DNA from: Delphinapterus leucas
Taxonomy: Eukaryota > Chordata > Mammalia > Artiodactyla > Monodontidae
Length of the DNA: 64,000 bases
Direction of reading: 5' to 3'
NCBI RefSeq assembly: GCF_002288925.2
Contig: NW_022098045.1
Location: 9,216,535-9,280,534 of the forward strand
Positions 12,446 to 23,265 of the stretch are shown here, in pieces. The notes under the pieces are model-generated. The model was not told the DNA's origin. It searched no databases and was given only the letters and a program-made list of their open reading frames with translations. Every line of letters starts with the position of its first letter. Position 1 is the stretch's first letter. The translations under genes were made by a program, and so were the position numbers.

Positions 12446-12767
12446 GGAGACAAGAATATACAGTGGAGAAAAGACAGCCTCTTCAATAAGTGGTGCTGGG
12501 AAAACTGGACAGCTACATGTAAAAGAATGAAATTAGAACATTCCAAAACAGCATACACAAAAATAAACTCAAAATGGATTAAAGACCTAAATGTAAGGCC
12601 AGACACTATCAAACTCTTAGAGGAAAACATAGGTAGAACACTCTATGACATAAATCACAGCAAGATCCTTTTTGACCCACCTCCTAGAGAAATGGAAATA
12701 AAAACAAAAATAAACAAATGGGACCTAATGAAAATTAAAAGCTTTTGCACAGCAAAGGAAACCATAA
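12446..12767 (+). mobile_element. Inverted 5' piece of the same L1 (ORF2 segment)
   Basis: This forward-strand piece is ORF2 sequence lying just upstream, in L1 coordinates, of the piece at 11332-12445. It contains '[10 protein letters not shown]', '[18 protein letters not shown]' and '[19 protein letters not shown]', all in one open frame. It ends at 'accataa', where the reverse piece resumes within a few bases ('gacgaaaagacaac'). This matches twin-primed reverse transcription. Confidence 0.85.
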
Positions 12768-13218
12768 TTTATTCTTATAACTGGTACCACCTGCAAAGTG
12801 GAAGCACCACAGCCCTACCCATGGCTCCTTCCTGGGTTTCACACAGACAAGGATCCTGGTAATTAAGGAAACTTGATTTGTAGCATACAAACGTGATTTA
12901 ATCACAATTAGGAAGGGAACTTTTACCCATTTGTAAAAGTCAGAAATGGTTATAGGGTTTTCCAAGGACAGTTTCCTCGAGGTTATATGTTCATGAGTCC
13001 CAAAGTATTGACTCAGGCATCAATCCCATATCTTATTTCCTCTCCTCTCTTACCTATGCGTGATGTGTGTGTGGTTGTGTCTGCATGTCTGGATATATAC
13101 AAATTATTTCATATGCAGTCAGGAGAAAGTTGTTGAAATCAGCATTAAACACATGTGTTGAAGCAATCATTAGCCAGTAAGTGTAGAACCATACAAGGTA
13201 AAGCTGTGCATGGACTAA
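12768..13218. other. Non-coding stretch
   Basis: Flank of the L1 insertion. A short GT-rich patch lies near 13060-13090. No frame or repeat family recognised. Confidence 0.45.
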
Positions 13219-13330
13219 CCAGTATTTCTCAAAGTGTGTCCCATCTCCCCAGACCTATTAAATGAGAATCTCTGCCATTGAAGCCTGGGCATCTGTACTG
13301 AATTAAGCTCCACAAGTGATTCTTATTCTC
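13219..13330 (+). repeat. MER5A-like hAT fragment
   Basis: The order 'tatttctcaaagtgtgtccc', 'agacctattaaatgagaatc' and 'aagtgattcttattc' follows MER5A with its terminal 'tctcaaagtgtggtcc'. Diverged fragment. Confidence 0.6.
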
Positions 13331-13362
13331 TTCTAAAATTTAAAGAATGTCTAGGTTTGATC

Positions 13363-13475
13363 ATTTATTCATTAATATGTTCATTCAACAAACATTTACT
13401 GAGCTCCTACAAAATACTGGGGGATGCAAATGAACAAAACAATCACAGACCCTGTCTACATGAAACCTAGAATCC
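13363..13475 (-). repeat. L2 LINE 3' fragment, reverse strand
   Basis: The text 'ttcattcaacaaacatttac', 'tgagctcctac', then 'gaacaaaacaatcacagacc' is the reverse complement of the L2 3' end. Confidence 0.6.
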
Positions 13476-14705
13476 AGCATTTGCTGAACTGTGTCTCACA
13501 GGTCCCCAGTGTCCTACAAGAACTTAATAATGGTTGCAAAGTGTTGAGCAGACTTTTCTGCTGAACAGGACCCAAAGTCAGGAATGCTCCCTATTCTAAA
13601 GGATAAAGAGAATTGTAAGCAATTGGAGACCAGATTCTTACTATGTCTAGCCTTAGTAAGTGACAGCTGAACGAGTAAGTGGCAGCTGAACTACCTCCAA
13701 TAACTGCCATTGTTACCCAAGCCAAACCCATTTTCCATGCAAGAAGAATAGGAGGGAGGAGGGGAAGAAGGGAAGGCATAGGTTCAAGGGCATGAAGCAC
13801 CAAAGCTCCCCTCATAGTACTATAGCTCTTCCCTCTCTCCCTTCTGAAAAGAAGGGTTGCTTCCTCACCCCCAAAAGCCAAGTAAAGAAGGCGCTAGTTG
13901 AGACTCCTTTAGAAATTGGCAGATCCTTCTAGAAGGAGGGATAGACATCTAAGTCCCAGGTCAAATGTCTACGCATGTGATGGACTTGCTAGTCTACTGT
14001 CTGTGGCTGTCTGAGCTGGGCTGCAGAGAGAGAGGAGCCAGGGTGGAGAGAAGTGGCAGTGGAACAACCTGCACTCCCATGAAGATCATTGGATTTGAGC
14101 CACTGCTCCACCTGGGAGGGCAGCCAGTTGATGAGGGGTCCCCAGATGCAAGAGGCTATAGGGTCTACCATGCAGGTGGGAACTGAGAAATGTTGGAAGA
14201 GATCAATCCAGGAGCTCATCAGTGCATTATGCAGTGAAGATCCATGTCTCAGAGAAAGTAAACAAGGGCCCTATGAGAGAAGTAGCATTTGAATGTCTGT
14301 CTTGCCAAGTCACACATAGGGTTTCACAGTTAAGCAGGTCACCCAAAAGTGACACACAATAGTGTATTAAATTACATTTCCATTTACACACACACAGAAA
14401 GAACATTTGCTCTTTGTAACCTTTAATTTTTTTTTCCTATCCCAACACAGACAAAATAGAACCCAGAAGTTAGAGAAAAGAGGTGAAAGGGCAAACCAAG
14501 CCCCCTCCCTATTTTGAATGCCTGTGCTGAGGGAAGAGAATGGTGTATAGTACCACACTGGAAAGGAGACTGAAGTTTTTAACTGGACTGGATTGGACTA
14601 GAATGACTAGAAAGCTATGCGATCTGACTGTATCACTTTGGCACAAGGTATGTAGTTGAAGAAGGTAACTAAAAAAAAAATTATTTCATGTTTATACCAC
14701 ACTGT
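13476..14705. other. Non-coding stretch, nothing recognised
   Basis: A 96-codon reverse frame at 13591-13881 and two ~75-codon frames near 14 kb show no motif. No repeat family recognised. Confidence 0.4.
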
Positions 14706-15080
14706 TATAGACCAAATGTTTGTGTCCCCCCAAAATTCCTATGTTGAAACCTAGTCTCCAATGCAATGAGATGTAGGTGGGGCCTTTGGGAGGTGATTAG
14801 GTTGTGAGGATGGATTCCTAATGAAGGGGATTAGTGCCCTAATAAAAGACACTGTAGAGAGCTCCCTTGCCGCTTCTTCTATGTGAGGACACAGCAAGAA
14901 GACACAGCATAGAAGACAGTTATCTATGAACCAGGAAACAGGCTCTCATCAGACAGCTAATCTGCAGGCACCTTGATCTTGGATTTCCCGGCCTCCAAAC
15001 TGTGAGAAATAGCTTTCTGTGTTTAAATCTCCCAGTCTACCATATTTTTGTTATAGCAGCCCAAACAGACTGAGATACAC
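14706..15080 (+). mobile_element. MaLR solo LTR, MLT1A-type
   Basis: Almost the full LTR is readable: 'atgtttgtgtccccccaaaa', 'ggggcctttgggaggtgatt', 'aggacacagcaagaagacac', 'ccaaactgtgagaaatag' and the end 'gcccaaacagactgagata'. It is a lone LTR of a non-coding ERVL-MaLR retrotransposon with no internal sequence. About 375 bp agrees with the family's usual length. Confidence 0.85.
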
Positions 15081-15589
15081 ACCCCAAATTCAGACCATTC
15101 AATAAACCACCTAGATGGATATTCTGTGAAAAACAAACAATGAAAAAGTGTTCTTTGGTAAAATAAGATTGGAAAACGATGTAAAATGTAATCCCCCCAT
15201 CCCCCCCACCCCGTTAAAGTAGCCACCTGCTACCACCACCATGCTGAAATTGACAGACAATCAGTATATTAAAGACTCTGTGAAGTTCTGGCAGGAAAGA
15301 CTATTTGATTGTATTCATCTCAGCATTTCTCTATCTTGTTTATCAATAGAAAGAGAAAGAGGGAGATGTTACATCTTATGGAATGTTGATGTTCTATGAA
15401 GGACAGCTTGGGAAGTAAATGCTGGAATAAACACAGTTTGTGCTGTGTAGTGTAGGATGCAGTGCTATGAGGTGACAGATCAAAGAGATTACCTGATCAC
15501 TTTTTCATATTTTATTATATGACATCATGGTTAATAAAAGTAACTTTGGACATACTATCATTCATAAAGATAATAATAACTAACCTTTA
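15081..15589. other. Non-coding stretch with C-rich run at 15193-15213
   Basis: Three C runs of 6, 7 and 4 lie close together, giving a possible G-quadruplex on the reverse strand if the 7-base run is split. Otherwise nothing recognised. Confidence 0.4.
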
Positions 15590-15770
15590 CTGGAAGCTAA
15601 ATACCTTCTGGAGATTTTCCATGCATTATCATATTTAATCTTCCCAAGAACCCTGAGGCAGATACTATTCATATCCCCAGGTAATAGTTGAGAAAATGGA
15701 GGCCAAGTTTACACAGCTAGGAGAAGGCCTTTACCCAGGTCTGTCAGACCCAAGCCCTGCTCTGGACCAT
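15590..15770 (-). repeat. MIR SINE, reverse strand
   Basis: The order 'aatcttcccaagaaccctga', 'ggcagatactattcatatcc', 'tgagaaaatggaggcc' and 'acacagctagg' is the reverse complement of MIR. Confidence 0.75.
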
Positions 15771-16682
15771 TGGGATACATTGCTCTATAGCCCTATTTTT
15801 CTCTGCACTCTTATGGGAAATTATCCAGACTGTGATTCTAATATTACTCACCACCACATTGAATAATCAGTCATAGCAGTGAACTTCGTGGCAATTAAAT
15901 GATCCTTACTTTTCCAACCAGCTTATTCAGGCTCAACAACAATGTAAGGGTCTGCGTAATAAGTGTAGTAGTGATTTGAAATTGATATAAACTACAAGAG
16001 AAAGGCCGAAGGGAGGCTGAGCAGCTGTACACTTCGGAAATGTTAAGGTTCCTCTGGGTGGCATATTATACGAGTCTCTGTGTGTGCTTGACGGGGTGGG
16101 ATGGGTACGGGGATAATATTTATCTTCAATATACACTGAGTATGAGGTAATTGGTTGCAGATGGCTCACAGCTGTGAGGAATACCTTTGTTTCATTTGAA
16201 ACTTGTTATAAATCTGTTCCTTAAACTACCTGCTCCAATGACTTTTAATTTAGAGGATGTGGGGTAAGTCCCTGGATCTGACCCCCATATATCATCATAA
16301 AAGTGGTGGTGGTGTGGCTTGGCCTGGAAACCCCTGGGAGAGGCCCTAGATTTATCGAAGGACTAGGTTACCACCTGTGCTTGGGGGAGTTTAAGTAAAG
16401 GCTTTTATTGATTATCAACATTGTAAAGAAGAAATCAATTTTTACCAAGAGGGGGACTGAGGGAGAAAAATCCCCTTTGGCTAATAAATTTTAAAAAAGA
16501 AGTTAGGTTAAAATTATTCTTTTTTTCTCGGAGAGCATTTTGGAAAGTGGAACTATTATTCCATAAGTTAAAGAAATTTGGACAGAAATGGAAAAGATAC
16601 AGTTTTTGTGGGTAAGCAGTTTAACTGGTTTCTGTCTAGAAGGGCAAGTAAGATTGAATGAATATCTAGCGGTACATTTTTA

Positions 16683-16709
16683 GGGGGTTGGGGTGGGGTG
16701 ATGGGGGGG
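16683..16709 (+). other. Putative G-quadruplex
   Basis: Four G runs of 5, 4, 4 and 7 are separated by loops of 2, 1 and 4 bases (TT, T, TGAT), which fits the G3+N1-7 rule with margin. Short loops predict high stability. Confidence 0.6.
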
Positions 16710-16918
16710 AGATAAGTTGATGATAATCAAATGAGTTCTTTGGTTTCATAAAGTCCAAATTAATGGATCTCATGTTTGGAAAGTAAAACTTTTTTTTTCA
16801 GCTATGTTTTTGTATCCTACAGCAAATTGTCATTAAATCTTATAAAGTGACCAAAAAAAGTGTCTTAAATGTTGGCAGTTGCTATAATTTCTATATTAAG
16901 TTTTTAATTTCAAGGGTC

Positions 16919-16960
16919 CTTTTACACTAACTCTTTGAACTTTTACACTAACTCTTTGAA
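16919..16960. repeat. Perfect 21-bp tandem duplication
   Basis: A 21-bp unit that starts CTTTTACACTAAC and ends TTTGAA is repeated twice head to tail with no mismatch (16919-16939 and 16940-16960). Confidence 0.9.
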
Positions 16961-17367
16961 AGTCAAAAGCTTTGAACTTAACATTTTCTTCTGACTCCTT
17001 GAAAGTTTTGAGAAGACTTGTAGTGAATAGGGGTGTACGCTCTACAGCGGCCTCCCTTTCTCCCCATCGCAGCCAGCACATCAGTCTTCTCAGAGAACTG
17101 CCCAGGAAGTCAGTAGGCAACGGACCTCCCCTAGAGCTGCATCAAAATAGAGATCTAGATCTTAAAAAACCCCATGAACCACTTACACGTTTTTCTGTCA
17201 CACACAAGCCATCCAAAGGAAAAACGAAATTCATCTTAACGAGCAACCAAAGAACGGAATGCAGGAGGCCACCACAAGGTAACAAAGGACCCCAGTGCTG
17301 CCCTAGCATTTCTCGTTCAAAGATTTTCTCCAACGTTCATATGCATGAAATTAGCAAGAACTTTTTT

Positions 17368-17573
17368 TTCTTTTTTTTTTTGCGGTACGCGGGCCTCTCA
17401 CTGCTGTGGCCTCTCCCGTTGCGGAGCACAGGCTCCGGACGCGCAGGCTCAGCGGTCATGGCTCACGGGCCCAGCCGCTCCGCGGCATGTGGGATATTCC
17501 CGGACCGGGGCACGAACCCGTGTCCCCTGCATCGGCAGGCGGACTCTCAATCACTGCGCCACCAGGGAAGCCC
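17368..17573 (-). mobile_element. Cetacean CHR-2-type SINE, reverse strand
   Basis: A T run at the left, then the reverse complement of the SINE body, ending 'ccaccagggaagcc'. The element is derived from a tRNA and keeps a recognisable internal pol III promoter (box A near the head, box B 'gggttcgtgcc' in its own sense). A 15-bp perfect target duplication (AGCAAGAACTTTTTT) flanks it at 17353-17367 and 17574-17588. Open frames of 68-81 codons within it are typical of this SINE and are not genes. Confidence 0.95.
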
Positions 17574-17588
17574 AGCAAGAACTTTTTT

Positions 17589-18115
17589 AAGAGCAATTGC
17601 CATAATTTTGAATAAAATTTAGAAGCCTGGAGCAATGAAGAATACCTCCGTTTGCAATACAAATGGTTGCCAGGGATAAAAATCTATATTATGTTCCTAA
17701 CTTCACTGGATGTGTACTTTAAGATATATCATCGATTCAATCCCTACAGAAACAGCCTCAAAAGACAGCAAAAATGCTTGGTTTTACCAAATAAATATTT
17801 TTTTCCTAATAGTCTAAAATTTTTAATTTCTGTTTTATATTATGTTTCTTTATTTTGTGATCAGATTTGCTGATTTTATGGTAGAAATTGGCTTCCAGGG
17901 ACAAATCCTTAAGTTTATTATTGCACTATAGAAAATAAAGGTTTTATTTATTATGGCCCAACTTATGTCTGTCCAGAAACTATTTAGTCACATTTTGGGG
18001 AAAGATATCATCCATCAATTCAATTCAAGGTGTTAATACATGTTTTTATTTCCCTCTAATATGACAATTTAAAAAAATTTCCAGTTTGCAGGAAAGATAA
18101 CCCACATGTTTTAGC
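17589..18115. other. Non-coding AT-rich stretch
   Basis: No recognised element. A 73-codon frame has no protein-like feature. Confidence 0.45.
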
Positions 18116-18268
18116 ACAATACTTCTCAAATTTTAATGTGCCTGTAAACTACCCAGGGATCTTGTTAAAATGCAGATTCTGATTCATTGACTTGGATAGG
18201 GCCTGAGATTCTACTTTTCTAACAAGCTAACAAGGCGATACTGATGTTACAAGTTTAGAATCTCTGGT
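18116..18268. repeat. MER5A/Charlie-type hAT fragment
   Basis: The text 'acttctcaaattttaatgtg', 'gggatcttgttaaaatgcag', 'attctgattc' and 'tttctaacaagct' follows the MER5A consensus order. Terminal repeats are eroded. Confidence 0.65.
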
Positions 18269-18449
18269 ACTTGGATGAGGGGGAGAAAAGGAAATTTCCT
18301 AAATAAAGGAAAAAGCATGGCATAAAACACTGAGTACCTTGATGTCTTAGTGTCCACCTATAAATGTCTTTTAAATGAATAAAAATATATAGTTCGAGCC
18401 ATAATGATAATAAATATATTTGGTTAAGGACTGTGTAAAGAATTATAGC

Positions 18450-18570
18450 AAAAGAGCACCAGATTGGAAATCAAGAGAGTCTGGTTCTAACTATAGCTCT
18501 GCCACTAATTATGTGAACTTGGGCAATTCAACCACACAATCTGGTTCTTGGTTTCCTTATCTCTATAATG
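18450..18570 (+). repeat. MIR SINE fragment
   Basis: The words 'ctatagctctgccactaatt', 'gtgaacttgggcaattcaa' and 'ttccttatctctataatgat' follow the MIR core in the sense direction. Confidence 0.65.
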
Positions 18571-18659
18571 ATGCAGGCATGTCCTCAACTAATTATAGCA
18601 CCAGAAAAAACATGATTTGCACGTTTATGAAAACATAAAGTGCTGCAGTTAAGAGAGAT

Positions 18660-19060
18660 AAATTGGCACCTTCCTCTACTGTTATTGTATTTTCTGAAAA
18701 GCAGATTAACAATCCCTACCTTTCGACAAGAATTCCACCTCTAGAAATTAATCCTGAAATATAATCAGAGGTGCACACAAAGAGAGGTAAGCACAGCTTT
18801 ATCATAACAAAAATTCAGAGAAAAATCTGTGTCCAAAAATGTGACTAAAGTATTAAATTAAGTATGGTTCATCCACATGATGGAATGTCCCCCAACAGTT
18901 TTAAAAACATTTTTAAGGGTATTGTGATAAGACATTATGTAGTAGGTATATGGGAAAAATTCTGGAAGGAAATAGACCAGATTTAAATAAGATTTTGTAC
19001 TCATCAAATTTTCTTTAGTGTGCATCTAATAGCTTGATAATCATAAATAAGATTTTTTAA
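18660..19060 (+). repeat. Old L1M-type LINE fragment
   Basis: The text 'attccacctctagaaattaa', 'tatggttcatccacatgatg' and 'gaatgtcccccaacagttt' recalls the 3' region of ancient mammalian L1 families, where 'tggtacatccatacaatgga' is common. Subfamily not assigned. Confidence 0.5.
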
Positions 19061-20739
19061 GTCTCGATGAAGAATTGGGAAATCATCATAGATAATAACG
19101 TGTCATTTGCTCTCACCCTCAAAAAGTTGAGTGAAATCATTTCTCAGGTCCTTTCCAGCTCTAAAATGCAATTGTTCTATAACTGGGCCTCTTTTTCTAA
19201 CAAAGCACACTGAAGAATTGAAACAACCATCCAGATGATCATTTAAAAGTCAGAGTTTTCCTTTATATTAAGTTTTCAGTGAGTGAAAAAAATCTCCTTA
19301 TGAAGCTTATGTAATACCCAGCTGATGGACTCACTCATCCATCTATACATTGACCCTTTGGGAATTAAATCTCACAATCCTGTGTGAGCTCCAGAGGTGT
19401 CTCAGTGTGTTTTCTTTCTCAATCTTGTAATCACCAAAGTGTTGTTTGACTAATGCAAATTTAAATATCTATCAAAAAGCAGAGGAATTATCAAGTGTTA
19501 AAAATCTACAGACTGCCACAAATTGCTGGCATTGGGGTATAGGACGAATTAGCCTTGTAGGTCGAGAGTGGTACATATAACAGGCTTTTACTTAGATAGT
19601 AATCTGTGAAGGCGTGTTTTGGTGAAATGTTTGACGATGTAAATGAGACTGTGCAATAATGGACTTTGCTATAAGCAAATGTATATTTTCTCAAAAACCA
19701 ACTGAACTGTAAATGCCTTATAATTAGAACAAAATCCTAAGATGAGTTCTGACTTAACATCTATACATCAATCTATGTTAACCTCTCTCTCCCTATGACC
19801 TGAAGCAGTCAATGTACAGTGTAATGTCTGCAGCAATTGTTAGTTTGGGGCTGAATGGTCCAGTGCTTGTTCATTCTCCTGAAGTCGGGCGAGCACTCAA
19901 AGTCTGCATTCCTCACACTATCAGGGTGCCCAGGGCCTCTTCACACACTTGCAAGATAGTGTGGATGAGTAGGTGGCGAAATCCCAAATAAATTGATACT
20001 GTTAAAAATGTTTTAAATGTCTTAAGTCAACAATTAATAAAATGCAAATTTAATTAGAACATTTCTTGATAAAAAGATCGATCATAATGTTTAAGATATG
20101 AATGTGATATTATAGTGCATATAATTGATACATTTTCTATTGAAGCAGTGAATCTGTTCTTTTGATACTAATATGCAGAAAAGGTGATTTCCTTTTGAAA
20201 ACTCACTGAAAAACTGCTGACACCACTTCCTAGAATACGGGGCCATCAAGATTCCATTTTGAAGCAAAGTGGTCATGTTTAATATTAGGTTCAAAGGAGT
20301 GATGATAAGCTTGGTTTCCCTTATCTTTGTTGCAATTTTGAGTCATACCCCAATTAGCAATTTATTCGGTCCTTGGTTTAAAACAAAAAAAAAAAGCTTA
20401 GTGTTTTGTAAACTGATTAATAAGACCAAGTTATACGTGTGTGTAATTTTATGTGTTTTCTATTATAAGTAAAGCCATTTGTACTTTGAAAAAAAATGTT
20501 TTAAATGTGTATATCATTTAGTGTTTGCCTATTAATTGTTTTTATTTCTCACTTGGATAGAAAGAAGCCAAGTGGAAAGTTGTTGGATGTGTGAATCTCA
20601 GACCTGTTTTAAAAAGCTTAGAAAATTATTGAGATGATTGACACCATTTGACTTGCTGGTGTTAAGGAATTAGACTTCAGTTTTCACTTTCCAGCTGGTT
20701 CAGTCATTTGACTTGGCCTCAGAAATTAAAATGTTTAAA
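19061..20739. other. Non-coding AT-rich stretch, nothing recognised
   Basis: No repeat family, gene or RNA recognised over about 1.7 kb. Open frames are below 70 codons. Confidence 0.45.
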
Positions 20740-20752
20740 AACTCTCACAAAG

Positions 20753-20893
20753 GGAGGGTGAGAGGGAGATGCAAGAGGGAGGGCATATGGGGATATATGT
20801 ATATGTATAGCTGATTCACTTTGTTATAAAGCAGAAATTAACACACCATTGTAAAGCAATTATACTTCAATAAAGATGTTAAAAAAAAAAAAT
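20753..20893 (+). mobile_element. Short 5'-truncated L1 3' end
   Basis: About 140 bp of L1 3'UTR ('gctgattcactttgttataa', 'taaagcaattatacttcaat') plus a poly(A) tail. A perfect 13-bp target duplication, AACTCTCACAAAG, lies at 20740-20752 and 20894-20906, so the boundaries are exact. The intact duplication indicates a fairly recent insertion. Confidence 0.92.
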
Positions 20894-21196
20894 AACTCTC
20901 ACAAAGAATTCACCTGGACTTTCCCACTGTCACTTGGAGTCATTGTGTGTAATGAGATCACATGGCCGCCCTGTAACTTGTGTTCTACGTGACACTTAGG
21001 ATATCATTTTGCAAGTGACTTTACACCTACAAATTTTTAGAATGATGACTTTGTTTTTAAAAAAATGATACACATTCATGACAAAAAAAGTTTTAAGGAA
21101 AAGTATAAAAAAAGAAAACCACAGATGATCCCAAGTCTTACCACCTGATAATAAACATTTTTAATATTTGATTAATATTATATCTCTATACATATA

Positions 21197-21442
21197 CAGC
21201 TGAGCCTTGAACAATGCAGGTGGTGGGATTGCGGTTAGGGGTGCCAACCCTCCACATGGTCAAAAATCCATGTACAACTTTATTTAGCCCTCCATATCTG
21301 TGGTTCCACCATACCCGGGGTTCTGCATCCACAGAGTCAACCAACTTCGGATCGTGTAGTACTGTGGCAAGTACTTATTGAAGAAAATCTGCGTATAAGT
21401 GAACTTGCATCATTCAAACTCATGCTGTTCAAGGGTCAACTG
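21197..21442. mobile_element. Tigger2/MER2-like non-autonomous DNA transposon
   Basis: Terminal inverted repeats begin 'cagctgagccttgaacaatg' and end 'ctgttcaagggtcaactg', as in MER2/Tigger2 elements of the pogo superfamily. A TA dinucleotide precedes the left end, but the right TA is mutated. The inside has no transposase. A segment with 'ccatatctgtggttcc' resembles a related Tigger subfamily. Confidence 0.8.
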
Positions 21443-23104
21443 TCTAAACAAATGGAGAGAGAGGGAGAATGACAGATCATACTGTGCAATATTTAAATTT
21501 GGGGTTGTCTTTAGGATAAATCCTGATTTTATTTTTTTTATATCTAAGTCCTGTTCCCAAGTTGTCCTAAATACTTTCACAGTTTCGTCTTCCACTAGTG
21601 TTGATCCTTCCATTTTAGAGAAAGTGCTTAACACGTTCTATGAGCTTTTCTGTCTTTTGATATTCACTCTTCCCGATCTTTCCCCTGTGCCCTCCCTGCC
21701 CACCCTGAGCAGAAGTGCTCTCCTCCTGCGTCTGGTCTCTAAAACCCACTAATGACCACACCTCTCTTTTGGCACTTACTGTCTGCTTCCTCTTATTGTT
21801 AGCTGTCTTTGTGTGACTTAGTATTGTCCCTATTAGACTATAAACTTCCTCAGCACAAGACCTGTATATTCTTTTTTTTTCTTCTTCTTCTTTTTTTTTT
21901 TTTTTTCCAGTCTCCAGGGCTTTCCACACAGTGTGGAGGGCCATATAGGCAAGTGCTTAACCAATAGCTGTTGAGTGACAATTCCCAGACCATGCAGATG
22001 AAAGTCTGCATTACGCAATCATTGGGTGGTTGTGATGTGCTGCCTGCATGCTTTGCAAGGCAGCTGAAGGGTCTGGAGGTATCACAGAAGTGGTGAGGTG
22101 TCACTGGAGGATTCACCAATGTGAACTTCGGGACAGATGTTTAGAAACACCTCACCAGGGAGGCTGGGAGCTTAGCTGAGAACGAAGAAACGTGCCTAAC
22201 AACGGCACTGCCAAATTACATCCCTGAATCGCTTTATACAAACTTTAATTAAATAAGGATGAAGAGCTAAGTGTAACATTTTTAAGGAAGTTAATGCATT
22301 ATGACACCTTGGATTTTAAAAAGAATGAAGGAAAAAACGTTGCAAAGATGAGAAGTAAACAGGAGAAAATTGCCCTTTGAGAGAGGGGAAAATAAGCAGA
22401 ACTTCCTCTGGGGGAAATATGGGCAAAGAGAGGGCAAAGTGAGGGCAGGCAAGAAGGTGTAGTTCTTTGTCTAGCTGAGTGTCACAAACCTGCTGAAAAA
22501 TCCTGCTTACGCGAAAGGGAGCAAAACCTTCGAGGGAGTGAGACCCATAATTGAGACCACATGTAAACCTGTTTTCAGGCTTTTCATGGATTGAAGAATG
22601 AAGAGTATGAAGACAATCTTAGGAGCCCATTTGCATTGCTGAATAATACAAAAGCAGTTCTACTTTTTCTATGTATGAAGATATATTTCATTGGACAAGA
22701 AAAATATCAGGCTGATTTCTGAATCTTGGTTTCCAGATATCTTTTAAAATTTCTATCTATATACTTTTTACATGCTCCTGAAGACATTAATGATTCAACC
22801 AGTCTCTGAGAGTACGGGTAGCTTCTGAAATCAGAAGGTACTATGGATGCCTCAAGCATCACCCAAGTCCATGCCACTCTGGACCAAAGACTCTGCCACC
22901 TCCCTTTAAGACGAGCTCCAGGAAAATACTCTTTGTTTTCCTCTGGTTCTGCTCTCAGATGAGAAAGGGGATAAAAGTGGGGAATGGCTAGCCTACCATC
23001 ACAACCCCTGTCATATCAGACAAGTATTCAGTCTACTTTGCCCAAGTGTGTTATGGTCTCCCGTCTAAAACAAATTGTTTTCTCTCCAGGAGCTGAGAGG
23101 AAAT
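21443..23104. other. Non-coding stretch with a pyrimidine run at 21871-21908
   Basis: The pyrimidine run mixes T runs with CTT repeats. Nearby open frames on the reverse strand (about 60-110 codons) are low-complexity Lys/Glu runs made by it. Nothing else recognised. Confidence 0.45.
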
Positions 23105-23265
23105 AGATGAAAACAGATTTGGGGTCAGATATGCTTGATTTGGGATCTTGACTTTGTGATTGGAGGATGTCATTTAGTCCCTCTGAACCTCAGTTACCTC
23201 TTCAATAAGGTGGAAATAATAAGAGCTGCCTCATAGGATCACTGTTATAATGAGTGGCATACGCA
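23105..23265 (+). repeat. MIR SINE fragment
   Basis: The order 'gtcatttagtccctctgaac', 'ctcagttacctcttcaataa', 'ggtggaaataataagagctg' and 'cctcatagga' follows MIR in the sense direction. Confidence 0.75.

Larger units (their letters stand above)
15771..17352. other. Non-coding stretch with G-run cluster and a 21-bp tandem duplication
   Basis: It contains the G-quadruplex-type run cluster at 16683-16709 and the short duplication at 16919-16960, both listed. A forward open frame from 16972 continues into the following SINE and is regarded as chance. Confidence 0.45.

Noticed and set aside
11707..12630. 307-codon reverse open frame, the longest in the window
   Set aside because: It is the L1 ORF2p C-terminus, extended by antisense reading of the inverted L1 piece. 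No separate gene.
21600..22018. Lys/Glu-rich reverse frames near 21.9 kb
   Set aside because: They translate a pyrimidine simple repeat.
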